From positions 124,001 through 188,000 of the forward strand of contig JAIVFH010000038.1 of NCBI GenBank assembly GCA_025765595.1: a DNA stretch of 64,000 nt, read 5' to 3'. Shown in pieces: positions 21,663-32,118 of this stretch. Position numbers and translations under genes: made by a program. Each line of letters starts with the position of its first letter. The first letter of the stretch is position 1. Below the pieces are notes generated by a model. The model had not been told where the DNA came from, did not search any database, and saw nothing but the letters and a program-made list of their open reading frames with translations. The DNA comes from Obelidium mucronatum (lineage: Eukaryota; Chytridiomycota; Chytridiomycetes; Chytridiales; Chytriomycetaceae).

Positions 21663-22500
21663 ATGTCTTCCAGCTGCATCGATGACGATCTTGCTCTCGA
21701 CTGCTTCAATCCAGTCGTCGATTACTATCATCTCGTTCTGCAAAAGACAAAGGAGCTCGAGTCCCTTGAGATCGCAACATTTGCACAAATTAACGGGACT
21801 TTCGCCGTCGCTGCGCAAGACCTATCACCCCCTTCAATTATACCATCATGGTTACGGCTCTCAGGAGACTGGTCTCGCGCTTTCCAAATCAGCAACTCGA
21901 ACCAACCGTCGCTTGGTTCTCGCTCAAATCGCAATCGACAGCGCGTCGGGCTCGCAACCTGCATCAGATAACACCGTATCTTTCCGAAAATTGCCTTCAT
22001 TGAATAATCCAGGCGACGCTGTCCAAGACAATATGGTTCAGGTAGCGGCGACAAGCCCAAGCCCAAGCCCAAACCAGGAAGACACTCAACCGCCAAAGCA
22101 AGTCAAACATCAGTGCCCATATCTTGGCTGTCTCAAAACTTTTTCTGCATCTGGTACACTAAAGACTCATCTTGCGATCCATACAAAGGAGCGCCCATTC
22201 AAATGCGAGGTTTGCCCAGCAAGTTACACTACCAGCAACCGGCTAACAGTTCATGTACGGGGACATAGCGGAGAGCGTCCTTATCAGTGTGAGGTTTTCG
22301 GATGTGGCTACCGCGCCAAGCAAAAGTGCAGCCTGCGTAACCACGCTGTCAAACACCTGAACGCTGAAGAAAAGCGGGCGGTTTACCTTGAAAAGCAGCG
22401 CCGGATTCCGTGCAACGATTGTGGACGGTTTTATAAGACTTTTGAGTCACTTGACCAGCATTGCTGGAGGGTCCATCAAAGGGGTGCGCCTTCCTCGTAA
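21663..22500 (+). CDS. C2H2 zinc-finger transcription factor 8
   Basis: The start MSSSCIDDDLALDCFNPVVD at 21663 leads into the family N-terminal motif NPVVDYYHLVLQKTKELESL. A one-base shift near 21850-21900 moves reading to the frame that carries the rest. Fingers: CPYLGCLKTFSASGTLKTHL, CEVCPASYTTSNRLTVHVRG, CEVFGCGYRAKQKCSLRNHA, then the linker HLNAEEKRAVYLEKQRRIP and the terminal finger CNDCGRFYKTFESLDQHCWR. It ends RGAPSS at 22500. All zinc ligands of the three main fingers and of the terminal finger are present. Confidence 0.85.
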
Positions 22501-23123
22501 AAATCAAAAGAATACGTTCTTGACAGCGTTCTTTGTTACGTCATGATAAAATACATTCTTGCTGATTAGTGAAAATAAGTCTTTAGCCCACCCTCACCGA
22601 AACGGGGGACTTGGCAAATTATCTTGCATGCGCCCAATAATGTTCTTAATGTCAGAAGTCACCCCATAGCCACTGCAAGTCAAGAATCCCAATTTGCAAC
22701 AACTTCGATTGTCGATTCTTTGATCTGTTTTTCGAATGTATGTACTTGGTTTGAGGATTTACTTGCATAAATTTATAAAGCGTTTATGTGTTATGACGAA
22801 CCAGGATTGTTTTTGTGTATGTTTTCGAATTTATAAAGCGACTTAGTCTTCAATCCGATACAGTGGCATAGAAGTGGTATTACTTCATTTTTCTTGTTGC
22901 CAGACACTTAAGGACAGAATCCTCTGTCCAAGTGGACTTTGGCAGTGAACACTATCGGTGGCGCCACTTGTTTTGATGCGCAGTGACTGCGCAGTCACTT
23001 GCTTTTAACGGGCCCTAAGATTGGGCTTTTTCGCAAGCACTGCCTCACGTTTTGCCAAGGGGCAAGAGGCTTGTGGCTTCTCGTTTTGAAAAAGTAATAA
23101 TAATCGGAACAAAATTCTTTATC
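22501..23123. other. Intergenic region with an 18 bp perfect palindrome
   Basis: There is no supported gene here. The stretch holds the perfect palindrome AGTGACTGCGCAGTCACT at 22982-22999, about 125 bp upstream of gene 9, where it could be an operator for a dimeric factor. Nothing else stands out. Confidence 0.4.
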
Positions 23124-24031
23124 ATGCCTTCAGGACAGCAATTCCAACACTTTCAGCTCCCCATGTCAGATAGCGATTTGGAGCACTTTCGTCCCGAATG
23201 TAGATTACTACCGCCTCTTTTTGCAGAAGCGGGCAGAGTGGAAAGTTTTGGAAGCAATGAGTATGGCGCCTCCCAGCGTCTTTCCTCGGCCTGCTGCGCA
23301 ACTGGAGCCTCCTATTTCAAGTCCTGTGCCAAATTTCGATATCAGCGCTCCTACCCCTTTGGTACCCTAGCATCTCTCACCTTGGCGACTTGTTGTATTT
23401 GGGCTCCCAAATGGATTACACCAACCAAGGTACTTCCGAGAAGCCTGTAGAAGATGCTGTCCTTTTTGAAGATCCAGATTCTTTGTATTCGACTGCCGGT
23501 AGCGATGGGGGGCAGCCAGAATCCCACAGTCCTATGAATTCAAGTGTAACAAGCCACTGTCCTTCTCCACATCAGCAGTCAAGACACAACAACGACAATC
23601 CACAACAACAGCAACAACAAAAACAATCCCACCGTCAGCACCAATGCCCCTACGAAGGATGCGCAAAGGTTTTTGGGACTGTCGGAACACTGAAAGTCCA
23701 TGTCGCTACTCATACCAAAGAACGCAAGTTCAAATGCACCTTGTGCCCTGCTACTTATACCACAAACAATCGATTGACTGTGCATATGCGCGGGCATACC
23801 GGTGAAAAGCCGTACCATTGCAGTTTCCCTGGATGCAAGTACCGTGCAAAGCAAAAATGCAGTTTGAAAGTGCATGGGCTGACACATATGAGTGCGCAAG
23901 AAAGACTTGTTGTTGAGGAACTGAATCGAAGGACGATTCCGTGCAATGAATGCGGAAAGTTATATAAAACTATAGAGTCGCTTGACCAGCACAGTTGGAG
24001 AGATCATGGCCGAGCACCTGGCGGTATTTAG
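23124..24031 (+). CDS. C2H2 zinc-finger transcription factor 9
   Basis: The start MPSGQQFQHFQLPMSDSDLE is followed, after a one-base shift near 23190, by the family motif VPNVDYYRLFLQKRAEWKVL and then EAMSMAPPSVF. A second frame change near 23390 leads to the Ser/Gln-rich linker and the fingers: CPYEGCAKVFGTVGTLKVHV, CTLCPATYTTNNRLTVHMRG, CSFPGCKYRAKQKCSLKVHG, and the terminal finger CNECGKLYKTIESLDQHSWR. The finger region is nearly identical to that of gene 10 at 62 kb (KVHVATHTKER, TVHMRGHTGEKPY, LTHMSAQERLV), so the two are the most recent duplicates of the set. Confidence 0.84.
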
Positions 24032-24139
24032 TGGCATCATATATTTGCCATATATACTGTGTTTCATTTGTTTGTTTTTTTAATGTATGAAGTCTTTTTA
24101 ATGTCTCTGTTTCTAATAAAAGTATAAAAGTCTATCGCA

Positions 24140-25683
24140 ATGCTCATTCCCTCGCTTCCATCGAGTGGCAGGTCGCTTCGCTACACTCAAACAAGCGATG
24201 TTGAACTCTTGGTCCAAGTTTTAAGTCTCGAGAATGTTCCGTTGAGTGCAATCAAGCAGGCTCAGTCTCTGGTCAATCAATGCCAGAGTCGACAGCTGCT
24301 GACCCAAAACAGCAAGGCTCTTGCTGCAATGTGCCTTCAAGTAGCCCTTGACGTGTATGTCCTATTCTTCTATTTGATTGTGCCTTTCTTTTAAGCGTTT
24401 TTGCTTTTTGTCTTAAGTGCAAAGTATCCAACAAGTGTCCAGGAAGCACTCATCAATCGCTCAACAATCGACAAGAAATCATATCTCAGCAGTCTGCAAA
24501 TTGTCAGGAGTTTGGTCGATTCCAAGAAGCACACAATCAGGTCGCTGTGTGTGGCTTACGGAATGACGAATATCGAAAGAGGTATGTGTTGTGGTGCTTG
24601 TTGACACTGTGCTAAAAACTGCTGTCAAAAAAAGAAACGAAAACAGTGCTCGCCGAATATATTCGCCATAATCCCCAGGCGGCACAAAAGATTGAAACAG
24701 AGCCGTCCGTCTTTTTTGTTTGTGCTCAAGCAGCTGGTTTGGTGTGGTCTTTTTTTTTTGATAGCCCAGAATCAGGCACCAATGCTAATCGAGCGATAGA
24801 GGGAGATCAATGGACAGCTTTTCTCGGATAAATGTGGTCTTGGAAGAGCCGCATTTATTAGAACTACAAAGTTCCTCATGACAAATTATTCAGAAGAACT
24901 GGCGGAACTCAAAAAACTCAGGGCAGACGTATCTGGCCGTGGTTCAAAATCCGCAAGCGCGACGCCAAAATCTACATCGGCTTCAGCAACACCATCAAAA
25001 CTAAGAATAGAGACCACGTCTTTTTCTGTTGTTGGTGACGATGATGACGAAGTGGCGAGTTTATTGGTGGTCCCGCCACCACGGTCTAAAACACCGCAGC
25101 GACGAAGTGAATCCAATAGCTCTATCAAAACTACTCCAAGTGCTCGCACAGCTCCTAATTCTGCAAAGATAAACTATGTGCATCATCGGGCCACTGAATT
25201 GGACAATCTTCTAATTCACGGCGACGTGGCTCCCGCCGCTGAGGAGAAAACTGTCTCGGAAGCTGGAGGAATGACACCAACTGCAGTGACCCCAGCAAAG
25301 AAGATTGCTCGAGGTGGATTCCGGTCAAACGCTGCCACTCCTGCAAGTGCCAAAAACAAGCGAAGGCGTGATTTGGTTGACGAGGAAGGAGATGAGACTA
25401 GTACCTCTGTTGCAACTTCAGCTGTGAAGAGGAACCCGTTCATTGGTCGGCAGTCAATGGTATGATTCTTTGTCCAGACGTCCATGCAAGCTCTTCTTTT
25501 TTTTTAATAACGAACTCATTCCAGATCAATCGCCAAGATGACGCAGGAACTTCAAAGAAATATTTGGCGGCTACAAAGTGGTTGGAAGAAACGAAATTAT
25601 TCGTTCTTCAGAAACTTGCCGAGAAGGCACAGATAGCTGCGGCTCAACTAACAGGCGATTCTATAGACGGGGCTGTTGAATGA
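24140..25683 (+). CDS. ORC6: Origin recognition complex subunit 6
   Basis: ORC6 is the small, TFIIB-like subunit of the origin recognition complex that marks replication origins. The N-terminal cyclin-like repeat reads VLSLENVPLSAIKQAQSLVN and KALAAMCLQVALD, joined across an intron (24356-24419) to AKYPTSVQEALINRS, TIDKKSYLSSLQIVRSLVD and IRSLCVAYGM. The second repeat reads LAEYIRHNPQAAQKIE and, after a break near 24740-24830, DKCGLGRAAFIRTTKFLMTN. These align with the order seen in human ORC6 (MCLDLAASW, DRAYLIKLSGL, IRDLAVQF, KMVATSGVKKAIFDRL). A long disordered Ser/Thr/Ala-Pro region rich in TP and SP sites follows, possible CDK targets. A last exon (from 25525) gives a predicted helix (AATKWLEETKLFVLQKLAEK), as in ORC6 C-termini. 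It ends 112 bp before the TTLL gene. Confidence 0.72.
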
Positions 25684-25795
25684 TACAACTGTAGATCGCT
25701 TTTTTCTTTTATTTATTTATTTTTTTCTGTTTTGGTTTTTTTGGGTTGGAAGATTATTATTGTGTAGATCAATCATTCATTGGGCAAGAAGAATA

Positions 25796-28644
25796 ATGAA
25801 CGCGTTTCAAGAGGCACCTTCTGGTGTTGCACAAGAGCAGATTTCCTGCTTAAGCCCAACACCAAGCGATAAGTCAGATAATCTTGAGGGCGTTGCAGCT
25901 CTGGTTGTCAAGCGGCCCACCACTTCAGCGGCTTCAAAGAAGAGGGCTGCGAAAGCTAAAAAGAAAAAGATCACAATCAACACAACCTGCTGTAAATATG
26001 AAATTGTGAGGCACTGCAGTGTCGCAAGTGGTCTTCGCGTTGTCGATGATTCTGAGCCGTGGAGTATTTTCTGGATTGACACTGGAGTTTCTGTTCAAAG
26101 AGTACTCGAGATGTGAGGCATTGTTTTCATTTAATAGTTGGCATCTGATGAAGGGAGTTTGAACAACAGGGAACCATATCAAAAGATCAACCACTTTCCG
26201 GGAATGCAAGAAATCTGTCGAAAAGACTACCTCGCTCGGAACCTAGGAAGACTCTCACGACTCTTACCAAAAGAATACAACTTTTTTCCAAAGACCTACG
26301 TGTTGCCCCACGATTGGGCGGATTTGAAGATTGCCATCAAGGCAAAAAAGCATCAAACATATATTGCAAAACCAGACCATGGCTGTCAAGGGAAAGGAAT
26401 CTTCCTTTTTCGTTCTTTGAAGGCTATAACGCCGTTGAAAGAGCAGAGAATGATTGTACAAATGTATTTAAATAAGCCATGTTTGATTGACCATTTCAAG
26501 TTTGATTTACGCGTGTGAGTTTTTTTCTTTTTGGTTTTGCAATCTTTTAAGAAAATGCTGACTCCAGGTATGTACTGGTTACATCTGTCAATCCGCTGAG
26601 AATATTTGTTCATCGCGATGGTCTGGCGCGGTTTGCAACCGAAAGATATGTGGACCCATCAGAATCAAACTTGAATGACGTGTGCATGCATCTGACAAAC
26701 TATGCAATCAACAAGCACAGCTCAAACTTTGACTTCACTGAGTCTGAAGACGCAGGAAGCAAAAGAACAATTGAGAGCGTGTTCAACCGGCTGCTTCAAC
26801 GGGGCAGTATCAAGGACCCGGAAGATTTGTGGAAACGGATACACGATGCAATTGTAAAGACATGTATTACAGTGCAGCCGCAGTTGGCCATGATTCTTCG
26901 AGCCTGCTTCCCGGGGAATCGTGTTGTGAGTAGTGGTAGGAGCGTTGCTCCTACCGCAAGTGGGTCAGCCCCTGTTGTAGGAGTCAATACCTAGCGGGAA
27001 AAAGTTCAAAGAGTATACTGGATCACAATGCTTTGAGATTCTTGGGTTTGATATATTCTTGGATAAGAAGCTGAAGCCTTGGGTGTTGGAAGTGAACCAC
27101 AGCCCAAGTTTCACCTGCGACAGTCCATTAGATTTGGAAGTCAAACGGAAAGTGATTGGAGATACCTTTGGGATCTTGAATCTGAATGCCATGACAAGGA
27201 AAAAGTTTGAAAAGGTGGAGAAAGAAAAAATTAAGTCACGGTTATTTGGGAATGCAGCTCCTTCTGTTGTTGCTACCGATAGCTTCGCTTTGAAATCTGC
27301 GGACCATGATTCCAAGCAAAACAGTGCTTCTGCTCAAATGGCGAAAAAGCCTCCCTTATCAGCCACAGTGTCGAATTCTTTGAGGAAGGATTCTGCACCT
27401 CCAAGCCCAAACCGCACAATCTCCAAAGCCTCTTCAACGATATCGAATCTCCAGTGCAAAGCCACTGACTGCTTCTGCGAACGCATTACACCAACCTACG
27501 TTAAATCAGTCGGCACAAGAACTCATCGATGAGTATTATGGGACATATCCCCCAGCACTTTTGGAGTCGCTACAAACGTACGAAGATGCCCATATTGGGT
27601 CATTCAGTCGAGTATTTCCACCTCCCGACACGAACCCAACACTCCTCGCCAAATATTTGAAATGTCTTGCCTCTGCAAAACGTCTTAGTCCTGACACTGC
27701 TGCTACAAAAGGAAGGAAGGAGCATTTGCAAAAACTTGCACAAGAAAAAGAGTTGGAGCTCAAGAAAATGGAAAAATGGAAAGCTGCTGTGAACGAGAAA
27801 GGGGTTGTACGGGATGGCAGTGGAGTGGTCAAAAAAGTAACTTCAAAATTCATGTCATGGCGGACCGAACAACAACTTGCGATTGAACGGGAAGAAAAGT
27901 ATAGGTCTTCTTTGATTGATGACAACTCTCAGGAATTGGAATCTGAATGTGCGTCTGAATTCCAAGAAGGAAAACGCCTACAAGCCGCCACTGGTACTGT
28001 CACAGCAACAACATCAGATAAATATGGCATATGATTTACCAGACCAAATGATTGTGAAGCACATACAAGGAAAGCCTATTGTGTTGCAACCGTCAAATCC
28101 ACCTTCTCGATCTGCTAGTGCCCATAAATTTAAGCATCCTACAAGATATCGAGAGAATACTACCAACAACAAAAACACGTCACTTGCTTTATCCACTCAA
28201 AACATTGAAATCATCAACACGTGGCTGAAAGAAGAAGGGAAGCCCAGCCAGCCGACACAAAAACGAACAACAACCCGGCCACTACCGAAACACTTGCATA
28301 AACATCTCCCATTAAGCAACTTGAACAAGCAGGCTGGAAGTGGTTCAGGCGGAGGAACATCGTATTCAAACACAATGTTCTCCAAGAGTGTTGCTGCATC
28401 CTCTTCCAATGCTGAATTCTTTCCTGTTCGACAGACATTGGCTCAAAGAAATGCGATTCTCAGAAAGACCAAAGAAGCTGCGGCCGCCGCTATGCTGAAT
28501 AATATTCAAACACAAGATATCCCAACCTGCGCGTTCGACTTGACTCCGATGGAGCAGCTCGAAAAAGCTGTCGATAGTGCAAGACCATATAATATGCCAT
28601 GCAAAGAGTGCCGGGGCTGCTGGAGGTGGAGAAATCAAGATTGA
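25796..28644 (+). CDS. Tubulin polyglutamylase, TTLL family (TTLL6/13-like)
   Basis: This is an ATP-grasp ligase that adds glutamate chains to tubulin, typically axonemal. Exon 1 starts MNAFQEAPSGVAQEQ and holds SIFWIDTGVSVQRVLEM. Exon 2 holds the signature block YQKINHFPGMQEICRKDYLA and PKEYNFFPKTYVLPHDW, then YIAKPDHGCQGKGIFLF (ATP-binding K and G-rich loop) and IDHFKFDLRV. Exon 3 holds YVLVTSVNPLRIFVHRDGLA, NDVCMHLTNYAINKHS (the TN of the active site), and after an intron GSQCFEILGFDIFLDKKLKP and WVLEVNHSPSFTCDSP. The E-x-N-x-SPS core is intact. The C-terminal 450 residues are basic and low-complexity with one frame shift near 28000; a helical stretch (EKELELKKMEKWKAAVNEK) could be microtubule-binding. 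A GGTAGGAGC hairpin sits in one intron. Presence of this gene supports a flagellated organism. Confidence 0.9.
26935..26955. repeat. 9+3+9 perfect inverted repeat in a TTLL intron
   Basis: GGTAGGAGC-GTT-GCTCCTACC is a perfect hairpin with a 3-base loop inside the intron after the FPGNR codons. A partial copy (GGTAGGAGC-AGA-GCTCC) occurs at about 28650-28666, at the end of the same gene. The stem-plus-triplet-loop layout resembles the ACCGCC palindromes at 40 kb and 52.7-53.7 kb. Confidence 0.6.
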
Positions 28645-28822
28645 AGGATTTGTTGGTAGGAGCAGAGCTCCGCCTCACAGTGCATGTCCCAAGAAATCTG
28701 CCTGGATATATATCATAGCGAATTTATATGAGGGTAGAATAAATATCATGGTTTTTGTTTGTTCGGACACAAACGGCTACACGAAAGGAGCAAAAATGAA
28801 AAGAACAGTTAGTTTTATTAAT

Positions 28823-30290
28823 TTAGGCTTTCGATTTTCGATTTCTTGCGAAGAGGAAAGTTAAAAGTCTTTTAAACGGATTTGGGCCCGCGTTTCGACT
28901 GTTAGGATAAACAGATTTAGGCTTCGACTGTGAGTTTGAGCTTACAGTTTCTTTTCGATCATGCTGCTCAACAAAAGCATGAGCTTCCTGAACAAATTCC
29001 AAGCGCTTCAAAGAATCAAAGTACACTTTCAAACTTTTAAACTGCCCCAAGTCAAGCCCAACCAGCCCAATTGCAACAAGAATAAAGTATAGGTAGGCAT
29101 CGGCAACGGAGAAGTCAGTCCCAACCCAGTACTTTCTCCCATCACTTAAACTCCCTGTCATTTAGAAACTGCAGTTTAGCCTTAAGCTTGGCCAACAGGT
29201 ACACTTTTGCTTCTGTACTCGGTGCTGGACTGAATAAATCATGTAGAACCCCGTGCAGCTCAGACGAAGCATAGCTCAATTTTGATTGAAGCACATATCT
29301 CTCGCCTGTTCCATTTGCAGGGCCGACCTGGTGTGTTTTGGCGTTGTCAAGAATCCACTGCAAAGTGGCAGCATTCTGGTTCACACCAGTTCCATCGCTG
29401 AAGACAAGGGCAGGCACGTTTCCCTTCGGATTAATTTGAAGGTAGTTGCTTCCTTTGAGTGGACCTGTCGTGACCGTCTTGTTGGCCAAGTCGACTTGCT
29501 GGGCAATAATCCAGTGAACCAAGAAGTCCAGCTCGTTGGGCCGAAATCACGTTGGCAATTCCGCTGCTGAGTGGATTGTAGAAAAGAGTAACCTGATTCT
29601 GGCTTACTCTGAGTTTCCATTAGAGACTGCGCTTCTTTGATGAACGGCAAGGCGTTCAAGCCTGTCAAAGTATGTCTTGAGGACTGGGAAACTGGCGAGC
29701 TCGATTCCAACGAGCCCAATAAAGACGAGGATGAAGTAGAGATAGGAGTCTGCAACAGAGTATTCATTTTCGATCAAGTAAGTACGTCCATCTGCGAGCT
29801 CGTTGTCGTTGACGAATTGAAAGCTTCAGTTTCAGTTTGTCTGTCAAGTACTTGCGGACAGGGTCTGTAGTGGCCGGGTTGAACAAATCGTGAATCACTC
29901 CGTGAAGTTCAGAAGATATGTAACTGAGCTGGGTTTGGAGAGCGAGTCTTTTGTAAAATGAAAGTGTCAAATAACTTTGATTATATCTAACAGGTTACAA
30001 CATACCTCTTTTGTGTTCCGATTTTGGGTCCAACTGAGGTTACTGCATTATCAACAATCCATTGGAGAGTGGCAGAGTTTTCAGTCAAACAGGTTCCGCT
30101 TTCAAGGACAATTGCAGGAACATTTCCCCTCGGGTTTACAGAAAAGTAGTCTTTGCCAGAATTGGGTCCCGTAAGTATTGTTTTGGTTGCAATATCGACT
30201 TGTTGTGCAGTGAGCTTGGCACCCAGGATTCCAGCGCGGTAAGCTGCGATAAAATTGGCTGATCCCGAAGAGAGAACAGATTAGTCTTAA
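28823..30290 (-). CDS. Tandem or fused pair of glutathione S-transferases
   Basis: Two GST units lie head to tail on the minus strand. Unit 2 (30290-29600) reads SSGSANFIAAYRAGILG (N-terminal thioredoxin fold), TAQQVDIATKTILTGP, YFSVNPRGNVPAIVLESGT (cis-Pro), ENSATLQWIVDNA, LQTQLSYISSELHGVIHDLF, YSVADSYLYFILVFIGLVGI and KEAQSLMETQSK. Unit 1 (about 29610-28823) reads VTLFYNPLSSGIANVISAQR, LANKTVTTGPLKGSNYLQI, NPKGNVPALVFSDGT, NQNAATLQWILDNAKTH, SYASSELHGVLHDLF, and after a short intron FSVADAYLYFILVAIGLVGL. The pattern fits bacterial-type beta/GstA-like GSTs (SVADxYLY motif). No gap separates the units: unit 2's end and unit 1's first strand are contiguous with only a frame change, and unit 1 has no Met of its own. 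A didomain protein or a run-together pair are both possible. The first exon of unit 2 was not identified. Confidence 0.78.
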
Positions 30291-30558
30291 GTAGCAGGCA
30301 TATTTAAATCGGGTTTTGTTTTTTGGGGTGTTATTCTTGATTATTATTTTGTTGCTTTTATGATTGTGGTAGTATTCGAAATCCCAAATTTGGAATCTTT
30401 GATTTCGAAACACTGTCGTCACCCCACACATTTGCAGTTAACTCGAGTAGTTATTGAATTTAGTACTCAAATACACAGTGGAAATATCAATAAGGCCTTA
30501 AAGTATTCACTGGGGTAAGTTTTGTATTCAGAATCAAAATAAAGAAATAAAAGAATAA

Positions 30559-31119
30559 TTAGACACAGTAAGGAACTCCGCCAATCAACTTGCACGTAAA
30601 GGTGTCGAATCTGCAGTTGTCCATGTAAACAAACACACCACCTTGGCACGCAATTACAGTATCTTGATTCTTGCTAGTATCCCTAGGACCGCAGGCGAAT
30701 TGACCTTCGCTGCATGGTGTGCCAAGGAGAGAACCGCTTGCCGTAGAAGCAATAGTACCGCTCGATGAGTCTGGGATAGTTGCAGGAGGTACTGGAGCTG
30801 GTTGTGCTTCTGGTTGAACTGGTGGCACAACTGGTGGAACTGACGGCGCAGAAGACAAAGAAGGTCCAAGGACGCCCTTTCCGACAACGCAGTATGGCGC
30901 ATTGTCAATCAATGTGCACGCGTTGAAGGGAGCGTCAAGACAGTCATCCAAGAAGGCAAATTTTCCCCCAACACATTGAAGAATCGCTCCGGAACCTTCG
31001 CTTTTTGTTGAAGTTGTGCAAGCCCAGTCAGCTCCGGAACAAGAATCACCCACAAGGACTGCCGCAGAAACTGATTTCGAAATCAGTGAGAGTGACAAGA
31101 AAAGAGCCGGTGCAAACAT
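30559..31119 (-). CDS. Secreted protein with two cysteine-rich repeats
   Basis: The protein is about 186 residues from the Met at 31119: MFAPALFLSLSLISKSVSA is a clear signal peptide. Two homologous repeats follow, each with six cysteines: GDSCSGADWACTTS...AILQCVGGKFAFLDDC...CTLIDNAPYCV and GTPCSEGQFACGPRDTS...VIACQGGVFVYMDNC...CKLIGGVPYCV. A Pro/Ser/Val-rich linker joins them (SVPPVVPPVQPEAQPAPVPP), like linkers of modular wall-degrading enzymes. The C-x(5-6)-C-x-C-x-GGxF-x-C-x-C-x-C layout recalls small fungal carbohydrate-binding modules such as CBM19, but that is only a resemblance. The upstream in-frame extension to 31227 has no signal-like start. Function is unknown; a chitin- or wall-binding role is a guess. 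Confidence 0.72.
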   Translation of the reverse strand: MFAPALFLSLSLISKSVSAAVLVGDSCSGADWACTTSTKSEGSGAILQCVGGKFAFLDDCLDAPFNACTLIDNAPYCVVGKGVLGPSLSSAPSVPPVVPPVQPEAQPAPVPPATIPDSSSGTIASTASGSLLGTPCSEGQFACGPRDTSKNQDTVIACQGGVFVYMDNCRFDTFTCKLIGGVPYCV

Positions 31120-31223
31120 TGGAATGTTTTTTATGATTTTATTCCCTCCCTTTGAATATGACGATGGAATCCAATTTCGAACACAAAAGTGTTTGATTGG
31201 AACAGCTATTTTCTGAAAACCAA

Positions 31224-31945
31224 TCACAATTCATCACGAGCCACAGAAATCAACTGCTTCAAACAAGAAAGTCCTGTCGCTTCTTCGTTCTTCAATACAT
31301 CCCACTTGAATAAAGCCGTCTTGATTCCAATAGTGTCTACAAGTGCGACCCAATCCACCAACGGATCCAGCTCGCATATATTCGAAATAACTTGAACCTT
31401 TAGCCCCGTATCGTTATCCACCTCTGCGCCAGCTTGCTTTTCGAGGTAATGAGGGATGCGAATCAAAAGCAAAGTCCTCGATTTCATCGCATGTAATATC
31501 TTCCCGAGAAACAAGTGGGATCAGTTTCTTTTGAAGACAGGATCGCACGTTTGCGAGCCAGAGTTGGCCTTCCGGTGTGAATTTAGAGGCGTTTGTTATA
31601 AACTTGTTACAGTTTGGTTCGCCGACTGTTTGTTTTTGATATTGGATGAGATAACACAGTCCACACATGCTTTTGATGCACTCAACAGTTAAGCGAGTAT
31701 CCTTTTGGTCCGCATGTATGTGCAGCTTCCAGGCATTGAGAGTAAAAGTCACAGGTTGAGGTGTTTGGCGATTGACAGATATCAAGTGTGGCAATGGTTG
31801 AATTGAACAAAGCCGTCACTTCGGCGACCATCGTACTAATGAGGATCAATACAGCGACGAAGGCAAGGCCTCCATATGAGGTAGTAAGACATTTTATGAG
31901 GGGGGCTTGGAAAAATAAGTTGTGACTTTGACAACACAAAAACAA
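31224..31945 (-). CDS. Secreted cysteine-rich protein, stanniocalcin-like
   Basis: Exon pieces read: a hydrophobic leader (GGLAFVAVLILISTMVAEVT), TCDFYSQCLEAAHTCGPKGY, then after an intron or frame change IQYQKQTVGEPNCNKFITN, ASKFTPEGQLWLANVRSCLQ, KKLIPLVSREDITCDEIED, FAFDSHPSLP, and finally ICELDPLVDWVALVDTIG and SCLKQLISVARDEL. The order FYxxCLE...CG..GY...CNKF...F...GQ.W....CLQ..L.P......C...D.AF.SHP resembles stanniocalcin-like secreted proteins found in fungi and animals. No clean ATG opens the leader, so the first exon may be missing here. The gene is directly 3' to the secreted two-repeat protein's neighbour and on the same strand; the two are separated by about 100 bp. Family assignment is moderate. 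Confidence 0.55.
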
Positions 31946-32118
31946 TCAGTAGTAATAAATATGATATCTATCGCATCATGAATGTTGTATTTGTGTCAAG
32001 AAAGAAAACAAACGTGTGGGTTGCAGAAAAGTAAAGAGACGAAACCAATCTCAAGTGTAAACAAAACAGAAATAAACAAAGGGTTGCAGAAGAAAATGGG
32101 AGAATAATGCAAGGGCGT

